Assembly (NCBI GenBank): GCA_027364695.1 | Contig: DAHXOV010000261.1 | Location: forward strand, 1-9,759 | Length of the DNA stretch: 9,759 nucleotides | Reading direction: 5' to 3' | From: a bacterium | GTDB taxonomy: Bacteria > Bacteroidota > Bacteroidia > B-17B0 > Aurantibacillaceae | Notes under the pieces: model-generated | Databases searched by the model: none | The model's input: the letters and a program-made list of their open reading frames with translations, nothing else | Told to the model about the DNA's origin: nothing | Part shown: in pieces, positions 1 to 8,227 of the stretch | Layout of the letters: each line of letters begins with the position of its first letter | Numbering within the stretch: the first letter of the stretch is position 1 | Program-made: the position numbers and the translations under genes

Positions 1-1145
1 ATGCCTTATTGGTCTGTACAAGACCCGTTACAGCGCTGAGTAAAGGAAGAGATGTGGCAAAACATAAAAGAGCAAGAGATACTATTTGCATGACAGGTTT
101 CCCATCTTTTAATAGGCTAGCATCATTAGTAAAAATCATCATTAACCCTTCAGGATAAAAGCACATAAGAAGAGAGAATGGTAATGTGAATACGATAGAA
201 AATTGGATAAGTTTCCATAACGCTGGTTTTAATTCAAGGTATTTTCCTGATCCATATAGTTGTCCGATGATTGTAATGGTAGAATGAGAAAAAGCAAGTA
301 TAGGGCTCATTACTAATATGTAAACCGCTCTTACGAGGTTAGAAATAGCCAGCGGACGAGTCCCCATTTTTTCTATAAAGACAAAGAATAAGAACCATGA
401 AAATACAGAGATAAAATGTTGCAATAAATATAAGAGGTGTTGATATTACAAGTGTTTCTTTCCATATTATTGTTTTAATTTGTGAGATAAAACGAATGGA
501 TTTTTTGCTATCAGCATAATAAATCATTATTATGAAAGTGCTGATCCATTCGGAAATAACAGATGCCCAGGCAGAACCAACATAATTCAAAGGCTGTATA
601 AAGTTGCTCCATCCATAAATAAGTAAAGGATTAAGAATCAGATTTAAGATACTCATTAAAATAGTAGCTATAGAAATTATTTTGGTACGCCCTATACCCA
701 AGTAAAATGCTCTGTATGCGTAAAATAAAAAATAAGGAAATAGTCCAATGATTCTAATATTTAGGAATGCCTGTGTAGCATTTTTGACTTCAGGATTACT
801 CACAAAAACGCTCATCAATAAATGGTTGCTTAAAAAATAGAGCCATATAAAAACAAGCGCTGCAACTCCTTGAAGGAAAATTCCATTGAGCAGATATTGA
901 TGTGTTTCTTCATATTTACTCTCCCCCGTTTTTTGTGCTATGAGGACTTGTAATCCTGATGAGATTCCGAATCCTACCATCATTAAAGAGGCGTAAAACA
1001 AACCCGCAATGGCAGATGCTCCTAATACTGTTTCACCTAATCTTCCTAAAAACAAAATATCGGTTACATAAATAATACTTTGTCCAAAACCGCTGACAAT
1101 GAGGGGCCAAACAATTTGTAATATATTTTTATATGAAAAACGCAT
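1..1145 (-). pseudogene. MATE-family multidrug/cation antiporter, frameshifted and cut by the window edge
   Basis: This is an inner-membrane exporter of the MATE family, which moves drugs or other organic compounds out in exchange for Na+ or H+. The frame opening at ATG 1145 gives about 241 residues of hydrophobic MATE sequence. Typical features are the N-terminal IVWPLIVSGFGQSI, FLGRLGE near residue 33, the GLQVLIAQ region near 65, and the NLILNPLLIYG stretch. After residue ~241 that frame goes off-family and stops at 339. Shifting by one base near 421-432 restores family sequence (QHFISVFSWFLFFVFIEK, then MGTRPLAISNLVRAVY and GQLYGSGKYLELKPALWK). That frame stays open to base 1, so the 3' end lies outside the window. 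A one-base insertion fits best. The gene starts 24 bases after the aspS stop and probably depends on aspS transcription. Family assignment is firm; whether the break is biological or a sequence error cannot be told here. Confidence 0.88.
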
Positions 1146-1169
1146 TGAGATAACATGTGTATTTTATTA

Positions 1170-2921
1170 CTAATTTTTGCTATTCAAACTAGCTTTAAAC
1201 ACGAGACCTAATTCTTCTAATTGTTTATCGCTGACTTCTGATGGGGCGTCTATCATAATATCCTTTCCTGCATTATTTTTTGGAAATGCTATTACATCTC
1301 TAATGGTATCCGTATTACACATAATAGCAGTAAGACGATCCAATCCAAAGGCAATGCCACCATGCGGCGGAGCCCCATATTCAAAAGCATTCATTAGGAA
1401 GCCAAACTGCTTCATCGCTTCTTCTTCTGTAAGACCGAGTAACTCAAAAACTTTTTTTTGTATTGGCTTGTTGTGAATACGAATACTTCCTCCGCCCACT
1501 TCACTACCATTGATAACCATATCGTAGGCGTTGGCTTTCAGGCCTGCTATGTTTCCTGACAAATCACCTATTGGTGAAGTAAAGGGATGATGCATACTTA
1601 CCCACCTTTGTTCTTCTTCATCGTATTCAAATAAAGGAAAATCCAGTACCCAAAGACAAGCAGATATATCTTGTGGAATGCATTTAAGATAATCCGCTAA
1701 ATATAATCTAAATTGTCCCATCCTCCTGAGTGTTTTTATTTTTTCACCAGCAAGGATAAGCAAGATATCGCCTTTTTGTGAATGGGCAGCATGGAGCGCT
1801 GTTCTTAATTGTTCTTCTGTAAAAAATTTATCCACAGATGATTTGATACTTCCGTCTTCATTGTATTTTATATATACTAATCCTGATGCGCCTATTTTGG
1901 GGCTTTTAGCAAATTCTGTCCATTCATCTATTTGTTTGCGTGTAGCAGTAGCCTGATTTTTTACCTTGATTCCGATGATGATTTCTGCCGTATCAAAAAC
2001 TGATAAGCCTTTGTTTTTAAGTATTTCTGTAAGATGTACAAATTTCATATCAAATCGTAAGTCGGGTTTATCAGAGCCGTAGTCATTCATAGCTTGCTCA
2101 TAAGTTATCCTTTGAAATACAGGCAGATCAATGTTTTTTACTGCCTTAAATAAGTGTTTAATCAGTCCTTCAAAAGTTTGTAAAATATCCTCTCTTTCTA
2201 CAAAACACATTTCACAGTCAATTTGTGTAAATTCAGGTTGCCGGTCTGCTCTTAAATCTTCATCTCTAAAACATCTTACAATTTGAAAATATCTATCGTA
2301 ACCTGCTACCATAAGTATTTGTTTAAATGTTTGCGGACTTTGTGGAAGCGCATAAAATGTTCCCGGATTCATTCTACTGGGAGCTATAAAATCTCTTGCC
2401 CCTTCAGGGGTTGATTTAATTAAAAAAGGTGTTTCAATTTCCAAAAAGTTTAAACTATCCAAATACTTTCTTGTTTCTAATGCCAGTTTATGTCTTAAAA
2501 TCAAATTGTTCTTAAGCGGATTTCTCCGTAAATCAAGATAACGGTACTTCATTCTTAATTCTTCTCCACCATCGGTATTATCTTCTATTGTAAAAGGTGG
2601 TGTATGAGATGGATTAAGTGTTTTAATATTTTCTGCCATAATCTCAATATCTCCTGTTGACAAATGAGGGTTTTTATTTTCTCTTTCTCTTACGGTACCA
2701 GTGATTTGTACAACATATTCTCTTTGAATGGTATGTGCTTGTTCCAATAAGTTTGGATTTATATCTGTACTCAACGTGATTTGTGTAATACCGTATCTAT
2801 CTCTCAAATCAATGAATGTAAGATGTCCGAGTTCTCTTATTTTTTGGACCCATCCTGCAAGAATTACTTTTTTATTGACATCTTTTATTCGTAATTCTTC
2901 ACAAGTATGTGTTCGTAGCAT
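1170..2921 (-). CDS. aspS: Aspartyl-tRNA synthetase
   Basis: This cytoplasmic class IIb synthetase attaches aspartate to tRNA(Asp). The 583 residues match the usual bacterial length (about 590). Residues 1-105 form the OB-fold anticodon-binding domain, with GWV at 23-25 and FIDLRDRYG at 36-44. The catalytic domain shows YRYLDLRR at 126-133, ETPFL at 163-167 and ATP-contacting motif 2 (RCFRDEDLRADRQPEF from 216, with R216 and R219). A bacterial-type GAD insertion lies roughly between 285 and 400. Motif 3 is GGIAFGLDRL at 521-530, with R529 as the ATP-binding arginine. Leu31 and Lys83 sit where discriminating AspRSs such as E. coli carry Leu and Lys, whereas the Pseudomonas-type non-discriminating enzyme has His31 and Gly83. 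That suggests charging of tRNA(Asp) only (inference). The ATG at 2921 gives the canonical N-terminus. The stop is TAG. fabH lies 154 bases upstream and the MATE gene 24 bases downstream. Confidence 0.98.
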   Translation of the reverse strand: MLRTHTCEELRIKDVNKKVILAGWVQKIRELGHLTFIDLRDRYGITQITLSTDINPNLLEQAHTIQREYVVQITGTVRERENKNPHLSTGDIEIMAENIKTLNPSHTPPFTIEDNTDGGEELRMKYRYLDLRRNPLKNNLILRHKLALETRKYLDSLNFLEIETPFLIKSTPEGARDFIAPSRMNPGTFYALPQSPQTFKQILMVAGYDRYFQIVRCFRDEDLRADRQPEFTQIDCEMCFVEREDILQTFEGLIKHLFKAVKNIDLPVFQRITYEQAMNDYGSDKPDLRFDMKFVHLTEILKNKGLSVFDTAEIIIGIKVKNQATATRKQIDEWTEFAKSPKIGASGLVYIKYNEDGSIKSSVDKFFTEEQLRTALHAAHSQKGDILLILAGEKIKTLRRMGQFRLYLADYLKCIPQDISACLWVLDFPLFEYDEEEQRWVSMHHPFTSPIGDLSGNIAGLKANAYDMVINGSEVGGGSIRIHNKPIQKKVFELLGLTEEEAMKQFGFLMNAFEYGAPPHGGIAFGLDRLTAIMCNTDTIRDVIAFPKNNAGKDIMIDAPSEVSDKQLEELGLVFKASLNSKN

Positions 2922-2949
2922 AAGGTTAAATTTTATTTGTAATGAGGGG

Positions 2950-2957
2950 CAAATGTA
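2950..2957 (-). promoter_or_regulatory. Probable -7 promoter box for aspS
   Basis: The minus strand reads TACATTTG, an exact match to the Bacteroidota -7 consensus TAnnTTTG recognised by the primary sigma factor of that phylum. It lies 28 bases before the aspS ATG, predicting a short leader of about 20-25 bases. I see no convincing -33 TTG at the usual 19-21 base spacing, so the call rests on one box. It would let aspS and the downstream MATE gene be transcribed independently of plsX-fabH. Confidence 0.5.
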
Positions 2958-3001
2958 AAGAAAATAAATAGGAGGTTGGTGTAATCAATTGTATTGCCTA
3001 T

Positions 3002-3028
3002 CATATTGATTAAGATAAATGCAATATG
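3002..3028. repeat. Perfect 7-base inverted repeat in the fabH-aspS gap
   Basis: CATATTG at 3002-3008 is matched by CAATATG at 3022-3028, with a 13-base spacer. The arms are AT-rich and no run of T follows on either strand, so it is a poor rho-independent terminator. It lies about 45 bases upstream of the putative aspS -7 box and could be an operator-like site or simply chance in AT-rich DNA. Confidence 0.3.
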
Positions 3029-3075
3029 GACTAAATAAAAAGATAATGAAAGTGGGTAAGGATTTATTACTGTGC

Positions 3076-4059
3076 TCAATAAGCCCATTTTATCCACATA
3101 GACCCCCAAGTAAAACCGCCACCAAAGGTAGATAGTATAAGATTATCGCCTTTTTTTAATTTTGGTTCATATTCCCACAATAACAAAGGCAATGTGGCTG
3201 CGGTGGTATTGCCATATTTTTCTATATTCATCATTACTTTTTCTTTAGGTAATCCCATTCTTTCTGCCGTAGCATCTATAATTCTCTTGTTTGCCTGGTG
3301 TGGGACCAGCCATGCTACATCTTCTGATTTGAGATTATTTTTTTTCATGATTTGTGCAGACACTTCTGCCATTCCATATACAGCTTGTTTGAACACTGTT
3401 TGTCCTTCTTGATATATGTAATGCAAGCGATTGGATACAGTTTCGTAGCTTGGAGGTAAAGCAGAACCGCCTGCTTTCATATAAAGTTGCTTGCATCCAT
3501 TGCCGTCAGAATAAAAAATAAAGTCCTTGATACCCATCTCTTCCTCTGATGGTTCTAAAAGCAGTGCTCCTGCGCCATCGCCAAAAAGAATACAAGTAGT
3601 ACGATCTGTATAGTCAACAATTCGGCTCATTATGTCAGCACCCACCACTACCACTTTTTTGCCTTTTCCTGTTTGTACAAATTGAGCGGCTGTACCAAGT
3701 GCAAACAGAAATCCAGAACAGGCTGCTTCTATGTCATATCCCCATGCATTAGTAGCCCCTGTTTTAGCGGCAATGATGCTGGCAGTAGCAGGAAAAATAT
3801 AATCGGGCGTAACTGTAGCGCAGATTATTATGTCTATTTCAGATGGGTGTATTCCTCTTTTTTCGCAGAGTATTTTCACTGCATTGGCAGCCATGTCAGA
3901 ACTGTTTTTTTTCATATCGGTTTCTATTCTTCGCTCCTGAACACCGGTGCGTGTGAGGATCCATTCATTGGTGGTGTCTACCATTTTTTCCAAATCAAAG
4001 TTGGTAAGTTTTGTTTCAGGGACATAGCCTGCAACAGCTGTAATTATGGCATTATACAT
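3076..4059 (-). CDS. fabH: Beta-ketoacyl-ACP synthase III
   Basis: This cytoplasmic enzyme condenses acetyl-CoA (or a branched acyl-CoA primer) with malonyl-ACP, starting each round of type II fatty-acid synthesis. The 327 residues are full length. The catalytic triad is complete: Cys114 in EAACSGF, His254 in PHQANKRI and Asn284 in YGNTTAAT. Other family marks are NEWILTRTGVQERR at 31-44, ATVTPDYIFPATA at 81-93, FGDGAGALLLEP at 159-170 and the C-terminal GGGFTWGSM. The ATG at 4059 gives the standard N-terminus (ITAVAGYVPE). The stop is TGA, with TAA two codons later. plsX lies 108 bases upstream on the same strand, the common plsX-fabH pairing, so co-transcription is likely. Primer specificity (straight or branched) cannot be read from the sequence. 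Confidence 0.97.
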   Translation of the reverse strand: MYNAIITAVAGYVPETKLTNFDLEKMVDTTNEWILTRTGVQERRIETDMKKNSSDMAANAVKILCEKRGIHPSEIDIIICATVTPDYIFPATASIIAAKTGATNAWGYDIEAACSGFLFALGTAAQFVQTGKGKKVVVVGADIMSRIVDYTDRTTCILFGDGAGALLLEPSEEEMGIKDFIFYSDGNGCKQLYMKAGGSALPPSYETVSNRLHYIYQEGQTVFKQAVYGMAEVSAQIMKKNNLKSEDVAWLVPHQANKRIIDATAERMGLPKEKVMMNIEKYGNTTAATLPLLLWEYEPKLKKGDNLILSTFGGGFTWGSMWIKWAY

Positions 4060-4167
4060 GGTGTGTTGTTTTTATGGTGATGAATGATGATTGGAGTATT
4101 AAATAAAATTTCTGTAGATCAAATTTTTATCTTATAGGTGCGACAAATAAAAGGGGTGAATGGGGTA

Positions 4168-5109
4168 TTAGTCATTGTTAAGGGCTTTTTTAATTTTTTC
4201 TAAGAGATTATGTTTTATCATATTTTTGGCTTGAAAAATCATTTTGTAAAATGCGAGGGGAGAGGAGATGCCGTGTCCTATAATGACATTTCCATTCACA
4301 CCAAGGACAGGGGTGCCACCGTACAGTTCATAGTTGAAATGATTGAAATAATCGTCTGAAATTTTTCTCTTTAAGATGAGGCTATAAAATACTTCTGCCA
4401 TTTTAAGTATGACATTTCCTGTAAAGCCGTCGGTTACAATAACATCTGCTTTATCTGAAAAAAGGTGCCGTCCTTCTACATTTCCTACAAAATGAAAGTC
4501 GGGGCTATCTTTCATAATTTTATATGTGGCTTGTACTACAAGATTGCCTTTTTCACTTTCTTCGCCTATGTTGAGTAGTCCTATTCTTGGTTTTTCTATG
4601 TTTAGCATTTCTTTTACAAAGATATTGCCTAAAATTCCAAATTGGTAAAGTATATCTGGTCTGCAATCTACGTTTGTACCTACATCTAATAAAAAATTTA
4701 ATTTGCCATTTGGTTTGGGTAAAACAGTGCCTATACAAGGGCGTGTAATGCCAGAGATTGGTTTTAATGTGAGCATACTGCCAACCAGCATGGCGCCACT
4801 ATTTCCTGCACTCAAGAAGGCATCTATTTTCTTTTCTTTTAGTAAGCGAAATCCTATATGAATGGTACTATTAGTTTTTTTCATATACGCTTTGGCAGGA
4901 TGTTCGCCCATTTTTATTTCTTCGGTGGTGTGTACAAATTCTAAGTAATGGTAATAAGCAGATTTTTTGAAGTATTGTTTGGCAATGTTTTGGTCGCCGA
5001 TAAGCACTAGTTTTGTAAAATGGTGTAAGTGTGGCAGAGCCATTTCTATTCCTTTCAGACAGTTTTCAGGCGCATAATCACCTCCAAAAATATCTATGGC
5101 TATTTTCAT
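4168..5109 (-). CDS. plsX: Phosphate acyltransferase PlsX
   Basis: PlsX is a peripheral membrane enzyme that converts acyl-ACP and phosphate into acyl-phosphate, the donor used by PlsY to acylate glycerol-3-phosphate in phospholipid synthesis. From ATG 5109 the product has 313 residues and begins MKIAIDIFGGDYAPEN, the family's conserved start. A GTG at 5130 in the same frame would add seven residues (MPNEKHL) with no family support, so I prefer the ATG. Further family marks are SAGNSGAM at 100-107, LLDVGTNVDCRPD at 140-152, GLLNIGEESEKGN at 177-189 and VTDGFTGNVILKM at 225-237. The gene is intact with a TAA stop. fabH follows 108 bases downstream. The rpmF gene often found just upstream is not present here; a polysaccharide glycosyltransferase occupies that side. 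Confidence 0.96.
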   Translation of the reverse strand: MKIAIDIFGGDYAPENCLKGIEMALPHLHHFTKLVLIGDQNIAKQYFKKSAYYHYLEFVHTTEEIKMGEHPAKAYMKKTNSTIHIGFRLLKEKKIDAFLSAGNSGAMLVGSMLTLKPISGITRPCIGTVLPKPNGKLNFLLDVGTNVDCRPDILYQFGILGNIFVKEMLNIEKPRIGLLNIGEESEKGNLVVQATYKIMKDSPDFHFVGNVEGRHLFSDKADVIVTDGFTGNVILKMAEVFYSLILKRKISDDYFNHFNYELYGGTPVLGVNGNVIIGHGISSPLAFYKMIFQAKNMIKHNLLEKIKKALNND

Positions 5110-5129
5110 TAAATGCTTTTCATTTGGCA

Positions 5130-5137
5130 CAATAATA
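5130..5137 (-). promoter_or_regulatory. Possible -7 promoter box for plsX-fabH
   Basis: The minus strand reads TATTATTG, one mismatch from TAnnTTTG, 20 bases before the preferred plsX ATG. That distance resembles the boxes before aspS and the Wzy-like gene. If used, transcription would start downstream of the alternative GTG codon at 5130 and so support the ATG at 5109. No -33 element at correct spacing is evident. The 160-base region 5110-5269 otherwise holds only a weak hairpin and an open frame continuing past the upstream gene's stop. Confidence 0.28.
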
Positions 5138-5269
5138 CAAATTTTAATTTTTCAATGGAATTTATATTAAGGGGTCTATTTCTTTAATGAAGAAAGTGTT
5201 TGTAACTCTCTTTGGTGGAAATCCAATGGCACCTTTTTTAGGTGTTTTTTGAATTTCTTGTTTGCTTAT

Positions 5270-6145
5270 TTACATTTTAATTAAGTGGGCGTACTTATTT
5301 TTATTTTTGATGATGTATTCAGGGAAAGAGTTATCTAAGGGTACAAATTGATAATTAAAATTTCTTCCAAAAATATCTTTTCCATTTTCAATGGCTTGTT
5401 TGATTTTTTCAGGGTCTTTGTATTCTTTTTTATTATATTCTGTATGGGCAAATGCTTCAATCTTTTGAATAATTCTATCTATCCCACCTAAATAACTAAA
5501 GTGCCACCCACCATTTTCTATGAATTGTAATTTTATATGATTGTTATGTGTTTCAATAAATATGATGATATTCCAATAGATTCTGTGTAGAGACTTTTCG
5601 CTGAATAAAGCTTGCGTTTTACGAGATAGTTTTCTCATTGATTGTGGAGTGAAATGTGGCGAATATTTAAACATTATTGACCCGCTCCATTTGTATTTTT
5701 GCTGCATTAGGGTCTTGGCACAATTGATACAATTGATATAATAATAATACATGTTTTGTCTAAAAATATACAAGGTATTGTCTTTGAGTTGATTCATCTG
5801 TACAGCAGAAAGATCAGGTATTTCATCTATATCAGAAATGATGATAATGTCTTCTTTATTGCAGTTTTTAATCGCTTTGAGTATAGAGTTTCTTTGATGA
5901 TGTTCAAGTTCCCAAGAGTTAGTGCCATCGTATGCAGGCATATCATCTACTATAATATAAATTATTTTGTTTAAAAACTCAGAGAATTTATCTTTGTTTT
6001 GTTGAAAGTTCAATGTTTTTTTTTGTCCTTGATGTGTTACATTGGATTCTAAAATAATAAATTTATCTACATATTGATTTAATACATTGAGGCGTATTTC
6101 TAATAATTCAATTTCATTGAAAAAAATGAAACAATCGTATATCAT
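5270..6145 (-). CDS. GT17-family glycosyltransferase (N-acetylglucosaminyltransferase-like)
   Basis: This is a cytoplasmic or membrane-associated glycosyltransferase of 291 residues, resembling the GT17 family whose eukaryotic member MGAT3 adds bisecting beta-1,4-GlcNAc. It starts IYDCFIFFNEIELLEIRLNV, then YVDKFIILESN at 25-35 and WELEHHQRN at 78-86. DIDEIPD at 105-111 is the likely metal/nucleotide-sugar DxD site. GGWHFSYLGG at 212-221, AFAHTEYN at 231-238 and the C-terminal FPEYIIKNKNKYAHLIK are also characteristic of bacterial members. No signal peptide or membrane segment is seen. Its ATG overlaps the stop of the upstream Wzy-like gene by four bases (6142-6145), so it is the last gene of the polysaccharide operon. 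Family call is strong; the actual sugar donor and acceptor are unknown. The frame remains open for 35 codons past the TAA. Confidence 0.87.
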   Translation of the reverse strand: MIYDCFIFFNEIELLEIRLNVLNQYVDKFIILESNVTHQGQKKTLNFQQNKDKFSEFLNKIIYIIVDDMPAYDGTNSWELEHHQRNSILKAIKNCNKEDIIIISDIDEIPDLSAVQMNQLKDNTLYIFRQNMYYYYINCINCAKTLMQQKYKWSGSIMFKYSPHFTPQSMRKLSRKTQALFSEKSLHRIYWNIIIFIETHNNHIKLQFIENGGWHFSYLGGIDRIIQKIEAFAHTEYNKKEYKDPEKIKQAIENGKDIFGRNFNYQFVPLDNSFPEYIIKNKNKYAHLIKM

Positions 6146-7320
6146 AGTTTTAGATATTTATCAAATAATGAAAAAGATAATCCGAAAAATATAGTGCCTC
6201 CTTGTGTTTCAAGCATTGACTCTGTGGGCAGATAAATAAGTACGAGGATGATAACAAAAGTTGCAATAAAAGTCATTTTTCTTTTTACGGACAGAAATCC
6301 TGTGTAAAATAAAACAGCCATGAAACAAAGTAACGCAACAAGACCTGAAGATAGTAAAATTTGAAAAAAAGTATTATGCGCATTGATGTTCTTGTCTGAC
6401 AGTGATTGCAATCCATGGGTGCGGTAATACTCATTCAATACATCGTGAGTATCGCCACATCCAACACCTATTAGCCATTTTTGCCTGATGATATTCACAG
6501 ATGCTTTCCATGCATATATTCTGATAGAATTGCTTTCTATGGGCAATGGTTCATTTTTGATATATTTTTCTACGGTTTCTTGTGTGGTCCTAATTCTATA
6601 AGAAATGAAATTGAAATAGTTGGTTTTATAAAAAATAAAATACCCAAATGTAATTATTAAAACGATAAAAATAAGGGAATACAGTCGGTAATGTTTGAGA
6701 AGATAAAATGAAAACAGAAAAAATAATGCTATTATTCCGGCTTTGGATGCGGCCAAAAAGATACTTATGGACATGACGATTAAATATATAAAAAAATAAA
6801 ATGTGTGATTTTTCTTGTGAAATAAATAGTAAGAAATAAACAAAACAGCATACATTGAAAAGTAAGTAGGATGCAGATGCACAGTATAGTCATTGTATGA
6901 TAAAATTTCATTTTGATAAAAATAATATAAGATGACTCTACAAATTAAAATCATACTTGTAACAAAAAAAGCCATAGAAGAATATGCTATTATCTTCTCA
7001 ATATCTTTTTTTAAGTATTTGGAAAAGCCTATAAAGATTGGAAAAAACAACAGAGATAATTTTACTTCAAGGTCAAAAAAACCAGCTTTGATATTTTCTG
7101 TCCATAACAGACTGATCGCTGTAGTTAAATAAAATAAAATCATAAAAATACTGACATAGCCCAATGTATATTGTCTTTGAAGTTTGTTTTGATAAACAAG
7201 CAGTATGAAATACAGAATAATATCTACACTCAATAAAAATGGGGCAAAAACAAAGGCTACGAATAATAAGGCAATCAGTAGTTTATCTGTCTCTATTTTA
7301 TATAATAATTCTTTTATCAT
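6142..7320 (-). CDS. O-antigen ligase / polymerase (Wzy_C-type) membrane protein
   Basis: This is an inner-membrane protein of 392 residues with about ten hydrophobic segments (roughly 13-43 as two, 51-73, 84-100, 112-134, 153-167, 174-190, 195-209, 214-231, 323-341, 350-366). Between the last two groups lies a long periplasmic loop (about 232-322), the layout of Wzy polymerases and WaaL-type ligases. Within the loop, NSIRIYAWKASVNII (264-278), LIGVGCGD (283-290) and NAHNTFFQILLSSG (313-326) match the Wzy_C pattern. HLHPTYFSMY at 149-158 and ASKAG at 191-195 are also typical. It would join glycan repeats or transfer a glycan from undecaprenyl diphosphate to an acceptor; sequence alone does not tell which. 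Its start overlaps the GT2 gene by 23 bases and its TGA stop overlaps the GT17 start, so translation is probably coupled. Confidence 0.87.
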   Translation of the reverse strand: MIKELLYKIETDKLLIALLFVAFVFAPFLLSVDIILYFILLVYQNKLQRQYTLGYVSIFMILFYLTTAISLLWTENIKAGFFDLEVKLSLLFFPIFIGFSKYLKKDIEKIIAYSSMAFFVTSMILICRVILYYFYQNEILSYNDYTVHLHPTYFSMYAVLFISYYLFHKKNHTFYFFIYLIVMSISIFLAASKAGIIALFFLFSFYLLKHYRLYSLIFIVLIITFGYFIFYKTNYFNFISYRIRTTQETVEKYIKNEPLPIESNSIRIYAWKASVNIIRQKWLIGVGCGDTHDVLNEYYRTHGLQSLSDKNINAHNTFFQILLSSGLVALLCFMAVLFYTGFLSVKRKMTFIATFVIILVLIYLPTESMLETQGGTIFFGLSFSLFDKYLKL

Positions 7321-8227
7321 TGGTATAAAGCCATTTAATCATATTTTTGAACGCTAGGGCATATCCTTTTCTTTTTACAGCCAGTTTATTATTAAAAATT
7401 GAAAGAATAAAAAAAAGAAGCCATCTATCTATACAAAGCAGCGTAAGTAAAAAATAAACAGCAACTAAATTAAGTTGAGATGAATGTTTGGAAAAAAATT
7501 TGAGACGGCTAAAAATCTGATTAGCAATCACTTTATCTTTATTTTTTTCAGAACTTCCCCCAATGAAGTGATACATTTGTGCGGACTTAAACATATAATT
7601 GTTTCCTCCACTTTTCATATTCCTATAACACAAATCTACGTCTTCTACCCAAAATAAATTTGTATCTAATCCACACAAATCCTGCCATCTTTTTTTACTG
7701 ATTAAAAACGCTGCTCCTGATACTACCTCACAAGGACACAACACTTCATCGCATTGCTTTGACTGAGACGGAAAAATATAATTCAAAAACAAACATTCTT
7801 TCAATATATCTAATGTAGTAATAAAATTCCAACAAGATACCTGATGACTTCCATCTATATTTAATATTTGCGGAGCAAGAATAAGTTGATTATTCTGAAG
7901 TGATTGATATTTTTCTACCAATTGACTTATCGTGTTGTTTAATACAATCGCATCAGGGTTTAATATCAATATCCATTCACCACTACTGATACCGACACCA
8001 ATATTATTACCTTCTGAATAACCCATGTTTTGATAACACGGATGAAAAATAATATGCTTGTAATTCTTATTGTATTCTTCAATAAAACAAGTGCTTTCAT
8101 CAGTACTGGCATTGTCCACAACTATCATTTCTTTTATTGGATAATCCGAAGACAGCAATGCATCTATACACTTTTTAAGCCATTGTCCGCTATTAAAATT
8201 GACTATAACTACAGAAAGAGAAATCAT
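7298..8227 (-). CDS. GT2 glycosyltransferase, WbbL/rhamnosyltransferase-like
   Basis: This is a family 2 inverting glycosyltransferase of 309 residues acting on the cytoplasmic face of the inner membrane. The GT-A fold is shown by LSVVIVNFNSG at 4-14, VVDNASTDES at 36-45 and NMGYSEGNNIG at 67-77. NPDA at 90-93 replaces the DxD metal site as in the WbbL-like subgroup. SGAAFLISKKRW at 170-181 and WVEDVDLCYR at 193-202 follow, the acidic residues there likely including the catalytic base. A hydrophobic C-terminal stretch near 253-277 probably anchors it to the membrane. The subgroup often transfers rhamnose, but the sugar is not proven here. The ATG at 8227 overlaps the upstream stop by four bases; the 3' end overlaps the next gene by 23 bases. 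The sequence is intact. Confidence 0.9.
   Translation of the reverse strand: MISLSVVIVNFNSGQWLKKCIDALLSSDYPIKEMIVVDNASTDESTCFIEEYNKNYKHIIFHPCYQNMGYSEGNNIGVGISSGEWILILNPDAIVLNNTISQLVEKYQSLQNNQLILAPQILNIDGSHQVSCWNFITTLDILKECLFLNYIFPSQSKQCDEVLCPCEVVSGAAFLISKKRWQDLCGLDTNLFWVEDVDLCYRNMKSGGNNYMFKSAQMYHFIGGSSEKNKDKVIANQIFSRLKFFSKHSSQLNLVAVYFLLTLLCIDRWLLFFILSIFNNKLAVKRKGYALAFKNMIKWLYTNDKRIII

Noticed and set aside
415..435. Programmed ribosomal frameshifting in the MATE gene
   Set aside because: There is no slippery heptamer, long homopolymer or downstream structure visible, and MATE transporters are not known to use frameshifting.
1177..4080. Plus-strand open frames across aspS and fabH (1177-1476, 2728-2958, 3194-3412, 3673-4080)
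   Set aside because: They lie opposite strongly conserved minus-strand genes, and their translations have no recognisable domain and odd composition.
5230..5250. Terminator-like hairpin CACCT-TTTTT-AGGTG followed by six T on the plus strand
   Set aside because: The stem is only five pairs, and the T-run is on the plus strand, where no gene arrives. On the minus strand, where both neighbouring units run, no T-run follows.
5187..5252. Plus-strand 21-codon frame MKKVFVTLFGGNPMAPFLGVF
   Set aside because: It is very short, has no promoter or family resemblance, and overlaps the weak hairpin; chance is the simplest explanation.
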